Shown in pieces: positions 26,371 to 35,075 of a stretch of 64,000 nucleotides of DNA (position 1 is the stretch's first letter; each line of letters starts with the position of its first letter). Origin of the DNA: Dermacoccus nishinomiyaensis. GTDB lineage: Bacteria; Actinomycetota; Actinomycetes; Actinomycetales; Dermatophilaceae. The notes under the pieces are model-generated. The model was given only the letters and a program-made list of their open reading frames with translations, had not been told where the DNA came from and made no database searches. The position numbers were made by a program, and so were the translations under genes. The stretch covers positions 1,612,001 through 1,676,000 of the forward strand of contig NZ_UFXX01000001.1 in assembly GCF_900447535.1 (NCBI RefSeq), written 5' to 3'.

Positions 26371-27048
26371 TCACTCCGCCGCCTCAACCAACCTGTAGCC
26401 GTGACCCCGCACCGTCTCGAGGCTGGCGGTGCCGAACGGCGCGTCGATCTTGCGACGCAGATACCCGACGTACACCTCGACGACGTTGTCGTTGCCCTCG
26501 AAGTCGGCGCCCCACACGTTGTCGAGGATCTCAGGTTTCGACGCGGGCTCTCCGCCACGTCGCGCGAGGTAGAGCAGCAGCGCGAATTCCTTTGCCGTCA
26601 AAGAGATCTCGACGTCACCACGCATGACGACGTGGCGCGCCGGGTCGATCGTCAGCCCGCCGACGTCGAGCACCGTCGGCCGCTCCGGCGCACCGCGTCG
26701 CGCGAGCGCCCGAAGCCGCGCCACGAGCACGGGAAAGCTGAACGGCTTCGTCAGGTAATCGTCGGCGCCGAGGTCGAACGCGTCGACCTGATCGAGGTCG
26801 CCGTCCTTCGCCGTCAGCATGAGCACGGGCGCCCACACCCCGTCGCGGCGCAGCCCGGCGAGCACGTCGTAACCGTTGCGGCCGGGCAGCATGATGTCGA
26901 GGACGATGACGTCGTACGGGTTCTGCGCGCCGAGCCACTGGCCGGTGATGCCGTCACCGGCGACGTCGACGACGAATCCCTCACGCCCCAGACCGCTCGC
27001 GACAGCGTCGGCGAGGTGCTTCTCGTCCTCGACGAGCAGAACCCTCAT
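26371..27048 (-). CDS. OmpR-family response regulator
   Basis: The protein has 225 residues. The receiver domain has the acidic pocket EDE, phosphoacceptor Asp in DVIVLDIMLPGRNGYDVL, and Lys in DYLTKPFSF. The winged-helix DNA-binding domain spans about 125-222 (LTAKEFALLLYLARRGGEP; VEVYVGYLRRKI; TVRGHGYRL). GAGGAGG precedes the ATG. It is convergent to the histidine kinase, with 88 bases between the two stop codons, an uncommon layout for such a pair. Confidence 0.93.
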   Translation of the reverse strand: MRVLLVEDEKHLADAVASGLGREGFVVDVAGDGITGQWLGAQNPYDVIVLDIMLPGRNGYDVLAGLRRDGVWAPVLMLTAKDGDLDQVDAFDLGADDYLTKPFSFPVLVARLRALARRGAPERPTVLDVGGLTIDPARHVVMRGDVEISLTAKEFALLLYLARRGGEPASKPEILDNVWGADFEGNDNVVEVYVGYLRRKIDAPFGTASLETVRGHGYRLVEAAE

Positions 27049-27117
27049 GCCGCCTCCTCGCGCGCGTCGATCGTCATGCCCCAGGTCTACACGACACCGG
27101 TGAGCCGACGCGATGCG

Positions 27118-27420
27118 TCAGGACGTGACGATGCAGCACCCGGCGAGCATGAGGGGCAGCGCGACAAGCCCGATGCCGAGCACCTCGAGCGGTTCGACGG
27201 CGGCGCGACGGCGCGTCAGCCACCAGCATCCGGCGAGACCGATGGCGAGTGCGACGGGCGCGAGGAGCAGCGTCGACGAGGCGAGCGACCCCCAGGCCGA
27301 CGCGGGCCATACGTCGCCGATCAGCTGCCCGACGACGGTGCCCAGCGCCAACATCGCGGCGACGGCGGCGACCCAGGCGACGGCGAGGTCGGTGAAGCGT
27401 GAGCGCGGGGCGAGGTTCAT
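27118..27420 (-). CDS. Small membrane protein, three transmembrane helices
   Basis: The protein has 100 residues from ATG 27420 (MNLAPRSRFTDLAV). Helices are visible at about 12-35, 45-65 and 78-98, with basic residues (WWLTRRRAAVEP) between the second and third. No family is recognised. The frame stays open upstream through a palindromic repeat, but that part has no coding character. Confidence 0.6.
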   Translation of the reverse strand: MNLAPRSRFTDLAVAWVAAVAAMLALGTVVGQLIGDVWPASAWGSLASSTLLLAPVALAIGLAGCWWLTRRRAAVEPLEVLGIGLVALPLMLAGCCIVTS

Positions 27421-27501
27421 GCCTCGACGATGCGCGTCACACCCAGGCGACACCTCGTGCGCGCCTGTGGCGTGGCTGTGGGGCGAACCGTGCGTCCTCA
27501 T

Positions 27502-27547
27502 CCCCTTTGTGTGCAAATGCATCCGGGTGCATTTGCACACAAAGGGG
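27502..27547. repeat. Family 2 palindrome, copy 1
   Basis: CCCCTTTGTGTGCAAATGCA pairs perfectly with its complement TGCATTTGCACACAAAGGGG across TCCGGG. It belongs to the GTGCANNTGCACCCGGG family. The rest of the 27421-27853 interval shows no gene or other signal. Confidence 0.85.
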
Positions 27548-27853
27548 TCCGGGCGTCGAACGCACGCACCGTCGGGTTCGGCGCAGGTCAGCACGGCCCT
27601 CATCGTCATGACCGGGCGGCGAGCATCAAGAAGTGGCCGACGATCGCCGCGACGACGCTGACGACGCCGATTCCGGCCCGAAGCGCGCTTCTCGGCCGCG
27701 GGTTGCCGCGCCCTCCTGAGGCCTTGTGCCAGTCATCTCGCCCATTGCACTCTGCCTCTCCTCACGTCGCCGCTCGAGCATGTCCACACTGCGACGCACC
27801 AGACGACATCACCGTTCCCCGCGCGGCGCGACGGGCGTTCGGCCACGCGTTGT

Positions 27854-27859
27854 TAGGCT
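27854..27859 (+). promoter_or_regulatory. Probable -10 box of the murE-like gene
   Basis: TAGGCT ends six bases before the GTG start, the same spacing as at 3456, 45795 and 52789. This suggests a leaderless transcript. Confidence 0.55.
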
Positions 27860-27865
27860 CGCAGG

Positions 27866-29371
27866 GTGTATGTGAGCCGCGCAGAACTCGAGAAGATCCT
27901 GGGCGCGAGCGTGCCCGAGAGCGTCGACGGCATCGACGCCGTCACCCATGATTCTCGGGCCGCGAAGCCGGGTGGCGCGTTCGTCGCGATCCCCGGATTC
28001 ACCGTCGACGGTGTGACGTTCGTGCCGCAGGCTCTCGCGAACGGGGCGAGCCTTGTCGTCGCCGAGCGTGACGTCGAGGGTGCTCCGACCGTCGTCGTGC
28101 CAGACGCGCGCGTCGCGCTCGCCGCCCTCGCCACCGCGACGGCCGGGCATCCGAGCCACGACGTCACCGTCTACGGCATCACCGGCACGAACGGCAAGAC
28201 GACGAGTAGCTACGTCCTGCACGGCATCCTCAGCGCCGCGTACGGCGAGGAGAAGACGGGCCTGCTGACGACCGCCGAGATCGTCGTCGGCCGTGAACGC
28301 GAGCCGGCCGTCCGCACGACCGGTGAGGCTCCGCAGGTGCAGGGCAACCTCGCGCGGATGCGTGACGCGGGCGTCGAGCACGTCGTGCTCGAGACGAGCT
28401 CGCACGGCATCCACCTCCACCGCGTCGCCGGAACCCGTTACGCCGCAGCGTTGTTCACGAACCTCACCCGCGACCACCTCGACCTGCACGGCACGATGGA
28501 GGACTACTTCCTGACGAAGCGGCGCCTCTTCGAGTGGACCGACGGGCCGAAGCTGACGAACGTCGATGACGCCTACGGAGCGCGCATCGTCGCCGAGGTG
28601 CCCGGCACGCTCGGGTTCGGCGTGAGCGAGAACGCCGACTACCGCATCACGAAGGTTCACCCCAGCGATGGCGGCACGGCGTTCACGCTGACGACGCCCG
28701 AGCGCTTCCTCGACGGACGCGACGCCCCCGGCGTCATCGAGCTGCAGATGCCGCTGCTCGGCGACTACAACGTGCACAACGTCGCGGGCGCGTCCGCGAT
28801 CGCGCTCGAGATGGGCATGCCGCTCGACACCCTCGTCGGCGCCGTCGCCCACATGGCACAGGTGCCGGGCCGCTTCGAGCGCGTGCCAGCGGCCACCGCG
28901 AAGGGCTTCGAGGTCGTCGTCGACTACGCCCACACCGAGGTCGGCCTCGAACTCGTCCTCGACGTCGCGCGCGCGGTCGTGGGCCGCGACCACGCCGACG
29001 GCGGCGTCCGCAGCGAAGGCGGACGTGTCATCTGCGTCTACGGCGCAGCGGGGCGGCGCGACCCGGCGAAGCGCCCGAAGATGGGCGAGGCGGCGAGTCG
29101 TCTCGCGGACGTCAACATCATCACGAACGACGACACGTACGACGAGGATCCGCAGGCCATCGCCGACGAGGTGATGGCGGGCGCCGATCCGTCGAACACG
29201 ACGATCGTCCTCGACCGCCGCGACGCCATCCGTCAGGCGCTGACACAGGCGCGCCCGGGCGACATCGTCGTCGTCGCGGGCAAGGGCCACGAGCACGTGC
29301 AGCACCTGCCCGGAGGCGACGTCGACTTCCACGACACCACCGTCGTCACCGAGCTGCTCGCCGAGCTCTGA
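27866..29371 (+). CDS. murE: MurE-like Mur ligase (UDP-MurNAc-tripeptide synthetase family)
   Basis: ATP-dependent ligase of 501 residues that would add the third amino acid to UDP-MurNAc-dipeptide. The P-loop is YGITGTNGKTT; LETSSHGIHLHRVAG, LTRDHLDLHGTMEDYF and YAHTE fit MurE. The usual DNPR motif of diaminopimelate-specific enzymes is replaced by NDDTYDEDP, and the DNPA/N motif of lysine enzymes is also absent, so amino acid specificity is open. It stands alone, outside a division/cell wall cluster. It may be a second, specialised copy. Confidence 0.85.
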   Translation: MYVSRAELEKILGASVPESVDGIDAVTHDSRAAKPGGAFVAIPGFTVDGVTFVPQALANGASLVVAERDVEGAPTVVVPDARVALAALATATAGHPSHDVTVYGITGTNGKTTSSYVLHGILSAAYGEEKTGLLTTAEIVVGREREPAVRTTGEAPQVQGNLARMRDAGVEHVVLETSSHGIHLHRVAGTRYAAALFTNLTRDHLDLHGTMEDYFLTKRRLFEWTDGPKLTNVDDAYGARIVAEVPGTLGFGVSENADYRITKVHPSDGGTAFTLTTPERFLDGRDAPGVIELQMPLLGDYNVHNVAGASAIALEMGMPLDTLVGAVAHMAQVPGRFERVPAATAKGFEVVVDYAHTEVGLELVLDVARAVVGRDHADGGVRSEGGRVICVYGAAGRRDPAKRPKMGEAASRLADVNIITNDDTYDEDPQAIADEVMAGADPSNTTIVLDRRDAIRQALTQARPGDIVVVAGKGHEHVQHLPGGDVDFHDTTVVTELLAEL

Positions 29372-29380
29372 CGCCCCCCG

Positions 29381-29487
29381 TCCTCATCTGCGGTTCTTGT
29401 CCACCTCTACGAACGGCGTGCACGGGTGACCGAAAAGCGTAGAAGGGGGACGTAGGTCGCCGATGTGGACGGGAATCGCAGAAGGGG
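29381..29487. repeat. Family 1 palindromic repeat, long-loop copy
   Basis: The left arm (CCTCATCTGCGGTTC then TTGTCCAC, 29381-29403) pairs with the right arm (GTGGACGGGAATCGCAG, 29465-29481) across about 60 bases. It lies just after the murE-like stop codon. Confidence 0.7.
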
Positions 29488-29553
29488 ACGGCGGGCGCGG
29501 GCGCGGGCACCCATTGTGTCGGAGGTGACACCACCCCCGCTTGCCACACTCTT

Positions 29554-29600
29554 ACTACAGGCGTAGTGTTCACATCAGACACCAGCACTACAGATGTAGA
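29554..29600. promoter_or_regulatory. Two BlaI/CopY-type operators
   Basis: ACTACAGGCGTAGT (29554-29567) and ACTACAGATGTAG (29587-29599) share ACTAC-N4-GTAG, the operator type bound by BlaI/MecI/CopY repressors. They are 33 bases apart, close to three helical turns. Both lie before the small membrane protein gene at 29614. No blaI-type gene is in the window. Confidence 0.6.
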
Positions 29601-29613
29601 AGGAGCGTTTCCC

Positions 29614-29793
29614 ATGGACAACCTCAACACCGTCTTCTGGATCCTCATGACGATCAGCGCCGTCGGCGTCGTCGCCTTCTTCGGCTTCCTCGCCACGTGG
29701 GGCGCCCAGATCGTCAAGGCCAACCGTCCCGTGCGCCTCGAACGCCACGAGAGCATCCCCAGCTACTACGGCCGCATGGTCGCCGCGCACTGA
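29614..29793 (+). CDS. Small single-pass membrane protein
   Basis: The protein has 59 residues (MDNLNTVFWILMTISAVGVV onward) with one long membrane helix and a basic cytoplasmic tail (KANRPVRLERHESIPSYYG). AGAAGGAG precedes the ATG at 29614. The promoter region carries two BlaI/CopY-like operators, so expression may respond to cell-wall or metal stress. No family is recognised. Confidence 0.7.
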   Translation: MDNLNTVFWILMTISAVGVVAFFGFLATWGAQIVKANRPVRLERHESIPSYYGRMVAAH

Positions 29794-30187
29794 CGCAGAC
29801 CGCTCGTCGCCAGGTACGTCGCTCCGCGCCTCTCGTCGCCAGCCCGTCGCACCACGGCTCGTCGTCACGCAGGGACGCAGCCGCCACGGATGCACCGGCC
29901 ACCCGCGCAGCCTCAGTCAGACGAGGGAGTGGACTTACCCCGACTCAGGACGGCGTCGATCGACTTGCTATAAAAGATCTTGGCCTACCTGGCCGTCAGC
30001 TTCGAAGGCCACAAGCCTTCGAGCGCCACTGCTCGCAGTGGTCGACGACGAAGCCCGCATCACCTCACCACAGGTGACGCGGGCTTCGTCACGTCCGGGG
30101 CGGCACCGGCGGCAGGTGCGAGGCCGAGGAACGTCGATCACGCCAGACGTCAGGCGGAAGTCGCCAGCCGGGCGATGGGGCATCCCG
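29794..30187. other. Gene-free region with a strong stem-loop at 30047-30090
   Basis: No gene is supported. GACGAAGCCCGC with TCACCT (30047-30065) pairs with AGGTGA and GCGGGCTTCGTC (30072-30090), with one mismatch in 19. A smaller hairpin CGAAGG/CCTTCG is at 30003-30021. TATAAA occurs at 29970. A short non-coding RNA is possible; otherwise the large hairpin is a terminator for genes on either strand. Confidence 0.45.
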
Positions 30188-30952
30188 TCAGTCGATGAGC
30201 GTCTCGCGCAGCTGGGGCGTCAGCAACCGCCGTGCGCAGATCATGCGCTGTTCGACGGCCGACGTGACGGCCTGCGCAGCCAGGATCGACGTCGAGACGA
30301 CGACCTGCGCCGTAGCCGCCTGCACGGCCGATCCGCCGCCGAGCATGACGCCGATGAACGCGCCGGGCAGCGTCACCATGCCGGCTGTGCGTGTCTGGTC
30401 GAGCACGGGGATGAGCGACTCGGGGAGGCGTCGCGCAATGACTTCGCTGATCGCGTCGCGGGGCAGCATGCCGATCGACAGCCCCGCTTCATACATGTTC
30501 TTCTCCTCGCGCAGCCCGTCGAACGCGCGCCGCGAGACGAGGGTGTGCACGCTCATGACGTTGCCGATGACGATGCCCGCCGTCGGGATGATCGACACAC
30601 CCTTCATCGGCACGACACCGCTGACGGTGAGGATGACGAGGACAGGCACGAGCCCTGCCGCCATCGCGAGCGCCGCAGCGAGCCGAGCCCGCACGTCCGT
30701 CGCGCCCGACCGCTTCGTCGTCGTCAGCACAGCCACGATGAACATGACGGCAACCGCGAGCACCGACGCCCACAGGTAGCGCACGACGCTCGTGATGAGC
30801 AGGGCGGCGAGCGTCAGCTGCACACAGGCACGCGCAACGGCGACGAGCGACGTCCGCGTCAGCTTGACGCCCGAAGCCCGGTAGCCGACCTGGATCATCA
30901 CCAGCAGACATGCAATGGCGACGACGACGTGCCAGCCGAACCCTGTTGTCAT
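30188..30952 (-). CDS. UPF0014 family ABC-type permease (FetB/YbbM-like)
   Basis: The protein has 254 residues with about seven membrane helices. The family core is present: PTAGIVIGNVMSVHTL, then LPGAFIGVMLGGGSAVQAATAQ. In Escherichia coli FetB works with the ATPase FetA and is linked to iron export. No ATPase gene is adjacent here, so its partner must be elsewhere or absent. ATG 30952 is used because it starts the first helix (VVVAIACLLVMIQVGY); the open frame continues antisense over the next gene. Confidence 0.88.
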   Translation of the reverse strand: MTTGFGWHVVVAIACLLVMIQVGYRASGVKLTRTSLVAVARACVQLTLAALLITSVVRYLWASVLAVAVMFIVAVLTTTKRSGATDVRARLAAALAMAAGLVPVLVILTVSGVVPMKGVSIIPTAGIVIGNVMSVHTLVSRRAFDGLREEKNMYEAGLSIGMLPRDAISEVIARRLPESLIPVLDQTRTAGMVTLPGAFIGVMLGGGSAVQAATAQVVVSTSILAAQAVTSAVEQRMICARRLLTPQLRETLID

Positions 30953-31123
30953 ACGGCCATTCTCACCGACGCCGGCGCCGCTTCGCACACCGCACGACGC
31001 CAGGGGCCTCGCCCGTCGCGCACCGCCCGGCTGCCGGCGGGGGCACTCGCCCCAGCGTTCGGGACGTTTCGCTCCTGTCAGGCGTTCGGCGGGCATGATG
31101 TGTTTCAAGGGGAGGAGCACACC

Positions 31124-32062
31124 ATGACGACCCAGGCGCACCACGTCGGCGCACGCGACATGACACCCGAGCAGGTCGGCATGCTCAACGGCCGCGCAGC
31201 CGCACTGCAGGCGGCGACGGCGGATCTGCTCGAACGGGGATATCTGCGTCAGACGGCGTACGGGCGCCTCGAGGCGTGGACGATCCCACCCGCCGACGTC
31301 ACGCCCCTGCAGCGCGCGGTCGTCGACGCCGTCCGTTGCCGCGCGCCACGCCTCGAGAACGTCCCCGCCGTGCGTGCGGCGCTCGACGAACTGCAGCGTG
31401 ACGCCGTGCGCCGTGGCCTGCTCAATCCGCCGCGCAGAGGCGGTAGGGGCGAGACCCTGAAGATGACGTTCATGACCCTGTTCGGGGTCGCCATGGCGAT
31501 CATCGCCGCCACCGGAAAGTCTGTGGGTGGCGTGCTGGTCGGCTTGGGCTTCACGTGTTTCGGGGCGTACAACCTCGTGCGTGCTGTCCGCACCACACGG
31601 CAGGGGAGCCGCACGCATGCCGGGGCTGCGGCCCTGGAGCAGATGCGGTTGCGCGTGCCGAGCCCTGCGGCGGGGCTCACGCAGCCACCGATGCGCGGCG
31701 GGCTCGGCTACTTCGTCGGCCTGTACGGGACGCGGCCGCTGCTCATCGCGTTCCCGGCCACCGCGGCCCTGGGATGGGGGCTGAGCGACCACGTCGTCGA
31801 CGAGGAGATGCAGCGTCACGCGAGGGCGAGTTCGGGCGCAGAGCCGTCGAGTACGAACGGGTACACGTGCTCGTCGGGTACGTCGAGCTCCGACTGGTCG
31901 TGCGACACCCATTCCGGCGGTTCCGGTGACGCCTGGTGCAGCGGCGGAAACTGCTGCGGCAGTGGAGGATCGTGCAATTCGGGTTCGTGCGGCGGCGGCT
32001 CGTCCTGCGGCGGCTCGTCGTGCGGTTCGAGTTGCGGTGGCGGCAGCAGCTGCTCGAGCTGA
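31124..32062 (+). CDS. TIGR04222-type membrane protein with Cys/Gly/Ser-rich tail
   Basis: The protein has 312 residues, with GGAGGAG before the ATG. Residues 1-115 are helical and cytoplasmic (MLNGRAAALQAATADLLERG, LQRAVVDAV). Two membrane helices follow (about 118-150), then one near 210-225. The last 65 residues are almost only Cys, Gly, Ser and Asn, with 11 cysteines (GGNCCGSGGSC). From memory, this matches TIGR04222, actinobacterial proteins with low-complexity tails that may be modified. A DUF692/MNIO gene of the type used for Cys-rich peptides lies 7.5 kb downstream. Confidence 0.75.
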   Translation: MTTQAHHVGARDMTPEQVGMLNGRAAALQAATADLLERGYLRQTAYGRLEAWTIPPADVTPLQRAVVDAVRCRAPRLENVPAVRAALDELQRDAVRRGLLNPPRRGGRGETLKMTFMTLFGVAMAIIAATGKSVGGVLVGLGFTCFGAYNLVRAVRTTRQGSRTHAGAAALEQMRLRVPSPAAGLTQPPMRGGLGYFVGLYGTRPLLIAFPATAALGWGLSDHVVDEEMQRHARASSGAEPSSTNGYTCSSGTSSSDWSCDTHSGGSGDAWCSGGNCCGSGGSCNSGSCGGGSSCGGSSCGSSCGGGSSCSS

Positions 32063-32122
32063 CGCTCCGCACGGCCACCGCGTCGTCAAGGCCTGCACCA
32101 TCGGCTGCCGCGTCAGCTGCAT

Positions 32123-32183
32123 GAGAAATGCGCATCTGCCCGAGGAACATGCTGCGTATTTCTCGGGCAGATGCACATTCCTC
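32123..32183. repeat. Family 3 palindrome, copy 1
   Basis: GCATCTGCCCGAG (32132-32144) pairs perfectly with CTCGGGCAGATGC (32162-32174), and the stem extends to 22 base pairs with two mismatches. A second copy is at 39421-39474. The two copies bracket the permease-urease block. Confidence 0.75.
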
Positions 32184-32282
32184 GTGCAACGTCAGCGGGT
32201 GCGCGACAGCCTTCGCAGCTCCTCACGTCGACGCTGACTCACGCAGGGAGCTTCACGTCAGCCATCCGACGGAAGCCACACG

Positions 32283-33941
32283 TCACCGTGCTGGCAGTAC
32301 GTGTCTCCCGTCGCGGTCGGTCGCGACGCACAGCGAGCAGACAGCACCGTCACCCGTCGCGGAGGCCAGCATGTCGGGGCGTTCGAACACGTCGCCGCAG
32401 GCCTCGCAGTCGATCTCGGCCGCCGACGGGTTGCCGTGCTCGTCGAACATCTCGTGCGCCAGCCCGTCGGTGTCGCGGCGCAGGTAGTAGCGACCCTTCG
32501 TCGCGACGGCGATGACGGGCGGCAGAACGACGGAGAGCACGACGGCGATGATCGGCGAGTACGCCTGCAACCCACTGCCGAGGCCGCCGAAGAAGGCCAC
32601 GATCGACAGGCCCCCCGCGACGATGACGGAGACGAACCCGACCGGGTTTATCGCGTACAGCATGCCCCGGCGGAATTCGGGAGTCTTCGGCGAGAGCTTC
32701 AACAGATAGGTGTTGACGATGATGTCGCTCGCGACGGTCACGATCCACGCGATGGCAAGGTTTGCGTAGAAGCCCAGGATGTCGTTGAGGAAGTCGAACA
32801 TGTTCGCCTCCATCATGACGAGGGCGATCGTCACGTTGAACAGCACGAACACCATGCGGCCGGGGTAGTGCTTCGTCACACGGGTGAACGAGTTCGTCCA
32901 CGCGAGCGAGCCGGAGTACGCGTTCGTCACGTTGATCTTGATCTGGCTGATGACGACGAGCACGACGGCGAGCGTCATCGCGAGCCAGTGGGGCATCATC
33001 TGCTCGTACGCCGACAGGAACTGGTGCACGGGCTCGTTGGCGATCGACGCACCGCCCGCGACGTTGGCGATGAGGTAGACGGCGAGGAACAGCCCGATCA
33101 TCTGCTTGAGTGCACCGAAGAAGACCCAGCCGGGGCCGGCGACGATGACGGCCGTCCACCAGCGTCGCGAGTTCTCCGGGGTCTTCGCGGGCATGAAGCG
33201 CAGGTAGTCGATCTGCTCGGCTATCTGCGCGATGAGCGAGAGGCAGACACCTGCGGCGAGCATGACGGCGCTGAAGCTGACGCCACCACCATGGGCGCCC
33301 TTGTAGTCGAGGAAGGTGTCGACCGAGCCGGGGTGCGCCTGAACGAGATAGACGAGCGGAACACCCATGAGCAGCAACCACAGCGGCGTCGTCCACACCT
33401 GCAACTTGCTCAGCGCCTTCATTCCATACACGACGAGCGGTATGACCATGAGACTGCTGACGAGGTAACCCGCCCACAGCGGCACCCCGAGCCCCAGCTT
33501 GAGCCCCTGCGCCATGATCGAGCCCTCGAGCGCGAAGAAGATGAAGGTGAAGCTCGCGAAGATGACGTTCGTCAGCACCGAGCCGTAGTAGCCGAAGCCC
33601 TTGCCGCGCGTGATGAGGTCGAGATCGAGGTTGTAGCGCGCCGCGTAGTAGGCGAGGGGCACACCCGTCACGAAGATGATGGCGGCCGCGACGAGGATGC
33701 CGAGAATCGCGTTCGTCGTGCCGTGCTGGATGCCGACGTTGGCACCGATCGAGAAGTCGGCGAGGTAGGCGATCCCACCGAGCGCCGACGTCGCGACGAT
33801 GCCCGGGGCCCAGCGCCGATAACTGCGCGGCGCGAACCGCAGCGTGTAGTCCTCCAGCGTCTCGCTCCTCGCCTTCGCGGTCCCGACGGCGGACGCGGTG
33901 GCCCGCTCGTCGACCAGTGGTTCCAGTTGCGACGTCGCCAT
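32283..33941 (-). CDS. NCS1 family cytosine/purine-type permease with C-terminal CxxC pairs
   Basis: The protein has 552 residues and about 12 membrane helices, with NCS1 features (SIGANVGIQHGTTNAILGI; ANEPVHQFLSAYEQMMPHW; YPGRMVFVLFNV). It should import a nitrogenous base or related compound with cations. Directly downstream of the urease operon on the same strand, it may bring in a compound that yields urea. The C-terminal 60 residues hold CEAC and CSLC, 18 residues apart, an apparent cytoplasmic zinc ribbon that is not usual in NCS1 transporters. ATG 33941 chosen from GAGGGG. Confidence 0.87.
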   Translation of the reverse strand: MATSQLEPLVDERATASAVGTAKARSETLEDYTLRFAPRSYRRWAPGIVATSALGGIAYLADFSIGANVGIQHGTTNAILGILVAAAIIFVTGVPLAYYAARYNLDLDLITRGKGFGYYGSVLTNVIFASFTFIFFALEGSIMAQGLKLGLGVPLWAGYLVSSLMVIPLVVYGMKALSKLQVWTTPLWLLLMGVPLVYLVQAHPGSVDTFLDYKGAHGGGVSFSAVMLAAGVCLSLIAQIAEQIDYLRFMPAKTPENSRRWWTAVIVAGPGWVFFGALKQMIGLFLAVYLIANVAGGASIANEPVHQFLSAYEQMMPHWLAMTLAVVLVVISQIKINVTNAYSGSLAWTNSFTRVTKHYPGRMVFVLFNVTIALVMMEANMFDFLNDILGFYANLAIAWIVTVASDIIVNTYLLKLSPKTPEFRRGMLYAINPVGFVSVIVAGGLSIVAFFGGLGSGLQAYSPIIAVVLSVVLPPVIAVATKGRYYLRRDTDGLAHEMFDEHGNPSAAEIDCEACGDVFERPDMLASATGDGAVCSLCVATDRDGRHVLPAR

Positions 33942-34077
33942 GCTGTGCGCCCCTCTGCTCTCGTCCTGCGTTTCGACAACCGAGGTGGCGGTATCGCCAT
34001 TCGGTACGCAGGAATCTAGGCAGCCGAGGTTTCGACGGACGCGTGACGATGTTTCACGAGAGTTAAGCCCCCTACCC

Positions 34078-34129
34078 CGATGTTGCCCGCGTTTTCGGTC
34101 ACCCGCGCCGCGAAAAGCGGGCAACATCG
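34078..34129. repeat. Family 7 palindrome
   Basis: CGATGTTGCCCGC and GCGGGCAACATCG form the arms, with TTTTCG/CGAAAA continuing inward. A single copy was seen. It lies between ureD and the permease gene and may limit read-through. Confidence 0.7.
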
Positions 34130-34175
34130 CGACTGGACGAGGCGTCGGCGGGCCGGACGCGTCGGCGACCCGCCG

Positions 34176-34958
34176 TCAGCACCGTAAGGGGCTGAGGTGG
34201 ACGTCGTCACCCAGCCAGCGTTCGATGCGTCCAGGCGCGAAGAGGTCGAGGCGCGTGACGCCTACCGGGAGGTCATGACCCACCGGCGCCGAGCCCAGCA
34301 TCGTCGAGTCCGGGCGCGTTGACTCCGGCGCGGCGGCTGCCGGCTTTGCGGCGTCTGCCCGCGTCAGTGCCCCCGGCGCCCGCTGCAGGATGGCGGCCGC
34401 GCCGAGCGTCGTCACCTGATCGACGACGCGGCGCCCGCCGCGGATGCCGGGCGCGTCGTCGTCGGCTGCGAGGCGAAACTCCTCGACGAGCGCCGGGCGC
34501 CCCGCATGAGAGATGTCCGTGCGAGCGACGAGTTCGCCGCCCGCCTCACCATGGCGGCCGAGGACGAGGGTGTCGCGCAGCATGAGCGACCCACCGTCGG
34601 CGATGTCCGCACGAGTCGTCCGGGTGGCGCGGGCGTCGGTGGCGACGACGAACGGCTCCCCGGGCCAGCGAAGCGACGCCCCCTCCGCCACGCTCAGATT
34701 CGCCGACCAGGAACACGCTCCCCCACGCCCGGCGTAGGCGACCGTCGCCGCGACCTCGACGATCTCGAGTGCGACACCGTCACCGACGACGATGTCGAGT
34801 TCGGCCTCGTCACCCGCGAGCAGCAGAGCCGTCGTCGCGACGAGGGCGACGCGCGCGGACGTCGGCGTCACCCGCAGGATGCGCGGCGCAAGCAGGCTCG
34901 AGCGGGTACGGACCCGAACGGCTGAGCCCGCGGCGCCTCGTTCGACGTGGAGCTTCAT
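34176..34958 (-). CDS. ureD: Urease accessory protein UreD
   Basis: The protein has 260 residues. It is the scaffold that works with UreF and UreG to deliver nickel to urease. Recognised by SLLAPRILRVTPTSARVAL, LLLAGDEAELDIVVGDG, and RWPGEPFVVATDA. A Pro/Ala/Ser-rich loop lies near residues 200-225. It ends the accessory gene series ureF-ureG-ureD; 117 bases separate it from ureG. Confidence 0.9.
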   Translation of the reverse strand: MKLHVERGAAGSAVRVRTRSSLLAPRILRVTPTSARVALVATTALLLAGDEAELDIVVGDGVALEIVEVAATVAYAGRGGACSWSANLSVAEGASLRWPGEPFVVATDARATRTTRADIADGGSLMLRDTLVLGRHGEAGGELVARTDISHAGRPALVEEFRLAADDDAPGIRGGRRVVDQVTTLGAAAILQRAPGALTRADAAKPAAAAPESTRPDSTMLGSAPVGHDLPVGVTRLDLFAPGRIERWLGDDVHLSPLRC

Positions 34959-35075
34959 CGCTCACCACCGGCCGGCCGGGGAGCCCACGCTCGCGCCTCC
35001 TGCTCCGCGAGGACTGAAACCCGGCCAGGCGCCATGTGGTGTTTCGGCCCCCAGGCCGCGCACGGCTCGCGTCGC

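Noticed and set aside
30047-30090. Riboswitch or 6C-type RNA before the UPF0014 or TIGR04222 genes
   Set aside because: The hairpin has no C-rich loop or known aptamer pattern and lies at gene ends, not in a leader.
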